Source: Thermoleophilia bacterium
GTDB taxonomy: Bacteria; Actinomycetota; Thermoleophilia; Gaiellales; Gaiellaceae
Assembly: GCA_014534415.1 (NCBI GenBank)
Contig: JACVRM010000078.1
Coordinates: 1 to 9,339 of the forward strand
Length of the DNA: 9,339 nucleotides
Reading direction: 5' to 3'
Of the stretch, positions 5,545-9,339 are shown one piece after another (positions within the stretch are counted from its first letter, which is position 1; the number at the start of each line of letters is the position of its first letter). The translations under genes were made by a program, and so were the position numbers. The notes beneath the pieces were generated by a model, which was not told where the DNA came from, made no database searches, and saw only the letters and a list, made by a program, of their open reading frames with translations.

Positions 5545-6842
5545 TGCTGTACGCCAAGGACAGCCGCAAGGCGAACCTCGTCATCCGCGGCGCGCGTGTC
5601 GTCGATCCCGGCCGCAGGATCGACGCCGTGCTCGACGTACGCGTGGACGACGGGGTCGTCGCCCAACTCGGCACCGGCCTCGAGGCGAACGGACACCGCG
5701 TCGTCGACGCCGAAGGGCTGCTGCTCGCGCCTGCGCTCGTCGACCCGCACGTGCACCTGCGCACACCCGGCCGCGAGGACGAGGAGACGATCGCGTCGGG
5801 GACGGAGGCGGCGGCGGCCGGCGGCTACTGCGCGATTCTGGCCATGCCGAACACCGACCCGGTCGTCGATTGCTCCGCGGTGCTCGGTGCGCTCGTGGAG
5901 CAGGCGCGCACTGAAGCGGGCATCCCCGTCGGCTTCCTCGCTGCCATCTCGAAGCGCCAGGCGGGCAGCGAGCTCACCGAGATGGTGGAGCTCGCCGAGT
6001 CGGGAGCGGCCGGGTTCACCGACGACGGCTGCCCGGTCGCGTCGCCCGGCCTCATGCGGCGCGCGCTCCAGTACAACGCGCTCACGGGGTGCACGCTCGC
6101 CGTCCACTGCGAGGAGCAGACGCTCTCGCGGTCCGGCCAGATGCACGAGGGCTACGTGTCCGCGCAGCTCGGCCTCGCCGGCTACCCGTCGGTCGCCGAG
6201 AGCGTGATGGTCGAGCGCGACCTGTCGCTCGCGCACTACGAGGCTCAGCCGCTCCACCTTCTCCACCTGTCCGCGCGCGAGTCGGTCGACGCGCTGCGCG
6301 AGGCGCAGGCGCACGGTGTGACCGCGAGCGGCGAGGTAACGCCGCACCACCTGTGCCTGACCGACGAGGCGGTCCGCTCACTCGACTCGAACGTGAAGAT
6401 GAACCCGCCGCTGCGCGGCCCCGACGATCGCGCCGCGCTCATCGAAGCCCTCCGTGACGGGACGATCGGCGCGATCGCGACCGATCACGCGCCGCATGCA
6501 CGCCACGAGAAGGAGGTTCCGTTCGAAGCTGCGCCGTTCGGCGTGACCGGGCTGGAGACGGCGTTCGCGGCGCTCTATACCCATCTCGTCGAGCCGGGGT
6601 TGGTCTCGCTGCCGACACTCCTGGAGCGCATGTCGGCCGGGCCGGCACGGATCTACCGCCTCGAGCCGCCCCAGGTGGCCGTCGGCGCCGAGGCGAATCT
6701 CGTGCTGATCGACCCGCAGGCCCAATGGGACGTCGACGAGCGGTCGTTCCGCTCGCGCTCGGCGAACTCGTGGCTGCTTGGCCAGAAGCTGCGCGCGCGG
6801 ATCAGCCTGACCGTCGCCGCGGGCCGGGTCGCGTACGGATGA
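5544..6842 (+). CDS. pyrC: Dihydroorotase, class I
   Basis: Closes N-carbamoyl aspartate to dihydroorotate in the cytoplasm. It has 432 residues, typical of the longer class I bacterial enzyme. The metal and catalytic set is complete: H69 and H71 in DPHVHLR, D160/D161 in FTDDG, H188 in AVHCE, H241 in LLHLSA and D314 in ATDHAPH, with R73 and N287 (KMNPPLRGP) as likely substrate contacts. Class I enzymes commonly work in complex with aspartate carbamoyltransferase, encoded next door. ATG 5544 fits better than GTG 5541, because GGAGGAGG (5529-5536) is 7 bases from it; the start overlaps the pyrB stop as TGATG. About nine residues (MLYAKDSRKA) precede the usual family start NLVIRGARVV. The stop overlaps the next gene as ATGA. 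Confidence 0.97.
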   Translation: MLYAKDSRKANLVIRGARVVDPGRRIDAVLDVRVDDGVVAQLGTGLEANGHRVVDAEGLLLAPALVDPHVHLRTPGREDEETIASGTEAAAAGGYCAILAMPNTDPVVDCSAVLGALVEQARTEAGIPVGFLAAISKRQAGSELTEMVELAESGAAGFTDDGCPVASPGLMRRALQYNALTGCTLAVHCEEQTLSRSGQMHEGYVSAQLGLAGYPSVAESVMVERDLSLAHYEAQPLHLLHLSARESVDALREAQAHGVTASGEVTPHHLCLTDEAVRSLDSNVKMNPPLRGPDDRAALIEALRDGTIGAIATDHAPHARHEKEVPFEAAPFGVTGLETAFAALYTHLVEPGLVSLPTLLERMSAGPARIYRLEPPQVAVGAEANLVLIDPQAQWDVDERSFRSRSANSWLLGQKLRARISLTVAAGRVAYG

Positions 6843-7447
6843 GCATCGTGGCGGAGCGAACCGCACTCGCTGCGGCCCGCGAGGTCGTCGCCGCGCTCGG
6901 AGAGGTCGAGGCGGCTTACGCGATCGGGTCGGTCGCGACCGGCGGTTTCGAGCCGGGAGCAAGCGACCTGGACGTCGTCGTCGTGCTCGCCGGCGAGCCG
7001 ACGCGCGAGGAGCTCGTCGCGCTGGCCGAACGCGCCCGGTCCGTCGACGTCGCGCCGGCGCGCGGCCTGGAGCTCGTCGCGTACGCCGGCGGCCGCGTCG
7101 TGCTCAACGTGAACACCGGTCCGGGCATGGACGAGCGAGTGCGTTTCGAGGGCGAGGACCCGGCGTTCTGGTTCGTTCTCGACCGGGCGAGCGCGGAGCA
7201 GCATGCCGTCGCGCTCGCCGGCCCGGAGTGGGGCGACGTCTTCGCGCCCGTCTCGCACGCCGACGTGCTCGGGGCGCTCGCCGCCTCGCTGCGCTGGCAC
7301 GAGGGCAATGAGCCGGCGAGCCGCAACACGTTGCTCAATGCGGCGCGCACCTGGCGGTACCTCGAGACCGGCGAATGGAGCTCCAAACCCGAGGCGGCGC
7401 TGTGGCTGCTCGCACGCGTTCGCCGGCGCATCGAGGAGGCTCGTTGA
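6839..7447 (+). CDS. AadA-like nucleotidyltransferase inside the pyr operon
   Basis: This 202-residue protein is related to aminoglycoside 3''-adenylyltransferases (AadA). Its nucleotidyltransferase signature is G30-S31 followed by D43-L-D45 (YAIGSVATGG, then GASDLDVVVVL), the metal-binding aspartates. E78 in GLELVAY matches the place of the AadA catalytic glutamate. The C-terminal helical part follows AadA closely: AEQHAVALAGPEWGDVFAPV (119-138), the ADVLGAL helix, and NTLLNAARTWRYLETGEW then SSKPEAALW (163-189). It is shorter than AadA (about 260 residues): the final helices are missing. The chemistry should be transfer of a nucleotide from ATP to a hydroxyl; the acceptor is unknown, and resistance is not shown. 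The start ATG 6839 overlaps the pyrC stop (ATGA) and the stop overlaps carA (TTGA). It has no ribosome site of its own, so its expression depends on the operon. Codon use matches its neighbours, with no sign of recent transfer. Confidence 0.85.
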   Translation: MSIVAERTALAAAREVVAALGEVEAAYAIGSVATGGFEPGASDLDVVVVLAGEPTREELVALAERARSVDVAPARGLELVAYAGGRVVLNVNTGPGMDERVRFEGEDPAFWFVLDRASAEQHAVALAGPEWGDVFAPVSHADVLGALAASLRWHEGNEPASRNTLLNAARTWRYLETGEWSSKPEAALWLLARVRRRIEEAR

Positions 7448-8490
7448 CCGGCTTCCTGGCTCTCGAGGACGGCACCGTCTTCCGGGGGGACTCGGTCGGC
7501 GCACCCGGTTTCGCGTTCGGCGAGGCTGTCTTCACGACCGCGATGACGGGCTACCAGGAAGTCGTCACCGATCCGAGCTACTCGGAGCAGGTCGTCTGCT
7601 TCACCGCGCCGATGGTCGGCAACTACGGCGTCGCGGCCGCCCGGAACGAGTCCGGCCGCGTACACGCGCGTGCGGTCGTGATGCGCGAGGCGCGCGGGCC
7701 GGCCTGGACCGACTGGCTGCATCGCCGCGGCGTTGTCGCCCTCTCGGGAATCGACACGCGCTCGCTGGTAGTGCACCTCCGCGGCAAGGGCGCAATGCGC
7801 GCCGCGGTCGTCGCCGGCGCCGCGTCGGCCGACGAAGCGGTTGGGGCCGCCAATGCGCAGCCGCCGATGGCCGGGCGCGCGCTCGCAGCGGCGGTCTCCA
7901 TCGACGAGCCGTACGTGTTCGCGCGCGGCGGGCGTACGTCGATCGCGGTCGTGGATTACGGGTGCAAGCGCTCGATCCTCAGGCGCCTCGCGGCCGCAGG
8001 CGCGGGCGTGACGGTCTACCCGCACCACAGCGGGCCCGAGGAGCTGCTCGGCCACGACGCGGTGCTGCTCTCGAACGGGCCGGGGGACCCGGAGCCGCTG
8101 CGCGACGAGGTCGTCGCCGTCCGCGAGCTGCTCGGCCGGGTGCCGGTGCTCGGCATCTGCCTCGGCCACCAGCTGCTCGCGCTGGCGCTGGGCCTGGAGA
8201 CGTTCAAGCTGCCCTTCGGCCACCGCGGGACGAACCACCCCGTGCTCGAGCGCCGGAGCGGCCGGGTCCTCGTGACGAGCCAGAACCACGGTTTCGCGGT
8301 CGCGCCGACCGAGGCGCGCGAGGCAACGCACCTCTCGCTCTACGACGAGACGGTGGAAGGCCTCGACGTGCCGGAGGCCCGCGCCCGCTCTGTGCAGTTT
8401 CATCCCGAGGCAGGTCCTGGCCCGCACGACGGGTGGCCGATCATCGAGAACTGGGTGAAGGAGGTTGCATCGCTTGCCAAGGAGGCCTGA
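7444..8490 (+). CDS. carA: Carbamoyl-phosphate synthase small (glutaminase) subunit
   Basis: Hydrolyses glutamine and passes ammonia to CarB for carbamoyl phosphate synthesis. The 348 residues are slightly short of the usual 360-390. The N-terminal CarA domain is typical (FLALEDGTVFRGDSVGAPG, TTAMTGYQE, DPSYSEQ with S47, VALSGIDTRSLVVHLR at 98-112). The class I glutamine amidotransferase domain runs from about 166: DYGCK, LLSNGPGDP, the nucleophile C239 in LGICLGHQ, and the H320/E322 pair in VQFHPEA. All catalytic residues are present. The start is TTG 7444, with GAGGAGG at 7433-7439 only 4 bases upstream; the protein begins exactly where the family does. It overlaps the nucleotidyltransferase stop (TTGA) and carB by 17 bases. 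Its product also feeds arginine synthesis. Confidence 0.97.
   Translation: MTGFLALEDGTVFRGDSVGAPGFAFGEAVFTTAMTGYQEVVTDPSYSEQVVCFTAPMVGNYGVAAARNESGRVHARAVVMREARGPAWTDWLHRRGVVALSGIDTRSLVVHLRGKGAMRAAVVAGAASADEAVGAANAQPPMAGRALAAAVSIDEPYVFARGGRTSIAVVDYGCKRSILRRLAAAGAGVTVYPHHSGPEELLGHDAVLLSNGPGDPEPLRDEVVAVRELLGRVPVLGICLGHQLLALALGLETFKLPFGHRGTNHPVLERRSGRVLVTSQNHGFAVAPTEAREATHLSLYDETVEGLDVPEARARSVQFHPEAGPGPHDGWPIIENWVKEVASLAKEA
8458..8464 (+). promoter_or_regulatory. Ribosome-binding site of carB inside carA
   Basis: AAGGAGG lies 9 bases before TTG 8474, within the last codons of carA. It selects TTG 8474 over TTG 8465, which directly abuts the site. Confidence 0.75.
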
Positions 8491-9339
8491 CCTCCGCTCC
8501 ATCTGCCTGATCGGCTCGGGGCCGATCGTGATCGGCCAGGCGTGCGAGTTCGACTACTCGGGCTCGCAGGCGCTCAAAGTGTTGCGCGAAGAGGGTCTGC
8601 GGACGATCGTGGTCAACTCGAACCCCGCCACGATCATGACCGACCCGGGGTTCGCGGACCGCACCTACCTCGAGCCGCTGGACGCCGAGGCGGTCGCCGG
8701 CGTGCTCGCGCGCGAGCGCCCCGACGCGCTCCTGCCCACGATGGGCGGCCAGACGGCGCTCAACCTCGCGCTCGAGCTCGCCGAGTCGAACGTGCTCGCG
8801 GACCTCGGCGTGGAGCTGATCGGTGCGCCGGTCGACGTGATCCGCCGCGCCGAGGACCGTGAAGAGTTCCGCGAGATCGTTCGCTCGGTCGGCCTCCAGG
8901 CGCCCACGTCCCTCGTGGCCACGTCCACGGACCAGGTCCCGCAGAACGTCTCCTTTCCGGTCATCTTGCGGCCGGCCTTCACGCTCGGCGGTCACGGAGG
9001 GGGGACGGCGCGATCGCCCGAGGAGCTCGACCGCCTGCTGGCGCGCGCGCTCGCCGAGAGCCCGGTCGGGCAGGTGCTCGTCGAGGAGTCGCTGATCGGC
9101 TGGGACGAGTTCGAGCTGGAGGTGATGCGCGACCGCGCGGACAACGTCGTGATCGTCTGCTCGATCGAGAACCTCGACCCGATGGGGATCCACACGGGCG
9201 ACTCGGTGACGGTCGCGCCGCAGATGACGCTCGCCGACGACGAATACCAGGAGCTCCGCGACGCGGCGATCGCGGTCGTCCGGGCCGTCGGCGTCGAGAC
9301 CGGGGGTGCGAACATCCAGTTCGCTCGCTCCCGCGAGAC
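8474..9339 (+). CDS. carB: Carbamoyl-phosphate synthase large subunit (3' partial)
   Basis: Uses two ATP to turn bicarbonate and ammonia into carbamoyl phosphate. The window holds 288 codons of a protein that is normally about 1,050-1,100 residues; the frame is open to the right edge. Visible parts are the start MPRRPDLRSICLIGSGPIVI, GQACEFDYSG, NSNPATIMTDP, LLPTMGGQTALNLAL, AEDREEF and, in the first ATP-grasp domain, FPVILRPAFTLGGHGGG, EESLIGWDEFELEVMRD, SIENLDPMGIHTGDS and VETGGANIQFA. TTG 8474 is chosen for its exact match to the usual family N-terminus and for the ribosome site at 8458-8464. The gene overlaps carA by 17 bases. No frameshift or stop is seen in this part. Further pyr genes (pyrD, pyrF) may follow beyond the edge, but that is only an expectation. 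Confidence 0.97.
   Translation, partial: MPRRPDLRSICLIGSGPIVIGQACEFDYSGSQALKVLREEGLRTIVVNSNPATIMTDPGFADRTYLEPLDAEAVAGVLARERPDALLPTMGGQTALNLALELAESNVLADLGVELIGAPVDVIRRAEDREEFREIVRSVGLQAPTSLVATSTDQVPQNVSFPVILRPAFTLGGHGGGTARSPEELDRLLARALAESPVGQVLVEESLIGWDEFELEVMRDRADNVVIVCSIENLDPMGIHTGDSVTVAPQMTLADDEYQELRDAAIAVVRAVGVETGGANIQFARSRE

Noticed and set aside
6725..6838. Longer nucleotidyltransferase starting inside pyrC
   Set aside because: The extension is pyrC sequence in another frame; ATG 6839 gives the normal family start and an ATGA overlap.
6839..7447. Calling the nucleotidyltransferase an acquired streptomycin/spectinomycin resistance gene
   Set aside because: There is no integron, attC site or mobile element nearby, codon use matches the neighbours, and the protein is shorter than AadA. 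Homology alone does not establish the substrate.
1..9339. CRISPR arrays, tRNA/rRNA genes, insertion sequences, phage genes
   Set aside because: No regularly spaced repeats, no tRNA-like cloverleaf, and no transposase or integrase motif was found on either strand.

Overview
This is a high-GC bacterial window with strong third-position G/C bias, GTG/TTG starts and tightly overlapping genes, all on the + strand. Its composition, the pyrR-pyrB-pyrC-carA-carB order and a PyrR leader without an attenuator terminator fit an actinobacterium. A deep-branching one such as a Thermoleophilia/Gaiellales-type lineage is my inference; no rRNA or other marker here proves it.

Left part (1-3706), accessory genes: the tail of an unidentified protein (stop at 79); an MFS transporter (168-1238) whose N-terminus looks short or frame-shifted; an intergenic stretch (1239-1463) with two imperfect direct repeats and a candidate leaderless promoter; a GFA/CENP-V-type zinc protein (1464-1877); an ECF sigma factor (1911-2381) overlapping by ATGA a single-span membrane protein with a propeller-like outer domain (2378-3706), probably its regulator or partner.

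Intergenic 3707-3921 holds a weak GC hairpin, then the control region of the pyrimidine operon. It has a -10-like TAGACT (3861-3866) and a PyrR-binding RNA stem-loop (3883-3913) with a CNGNGA hexaloop, whose 3' lower strand is the Shine-Dalgarno sequence. That ribosome site serves a 14-codon leader ORF (3922-3966) rather than pyrR itself; the leader stop overlaps the TTG start of pyrR. This predicts translational repression by PyrR, of the kind known in mycobacteria, passed on through a coupled leader peptide.

Right part (3963-9339), the pyr operon: pyrR, pyrB (aspartate carbamoyltransferase), pyrC (dihydroorotase), an AadA-like nucleotidyltransferase not expected in such an operon, carA and the first 288 codons of carB (carbamoyl-phosphate synthase). 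Every junction overlaps, so the operon looks translationally coupled from leader to carB. The encoded steps run glutamine/bicarbonate -> carbamoyl phosphate -> carbamoyl aspartate -> dihydroorotate, and PyrR closes the feedback loop. The most interesting points are the leader/PyrR arrangement and the embedded aminoglycoside-adenylyltransferase-like gene.
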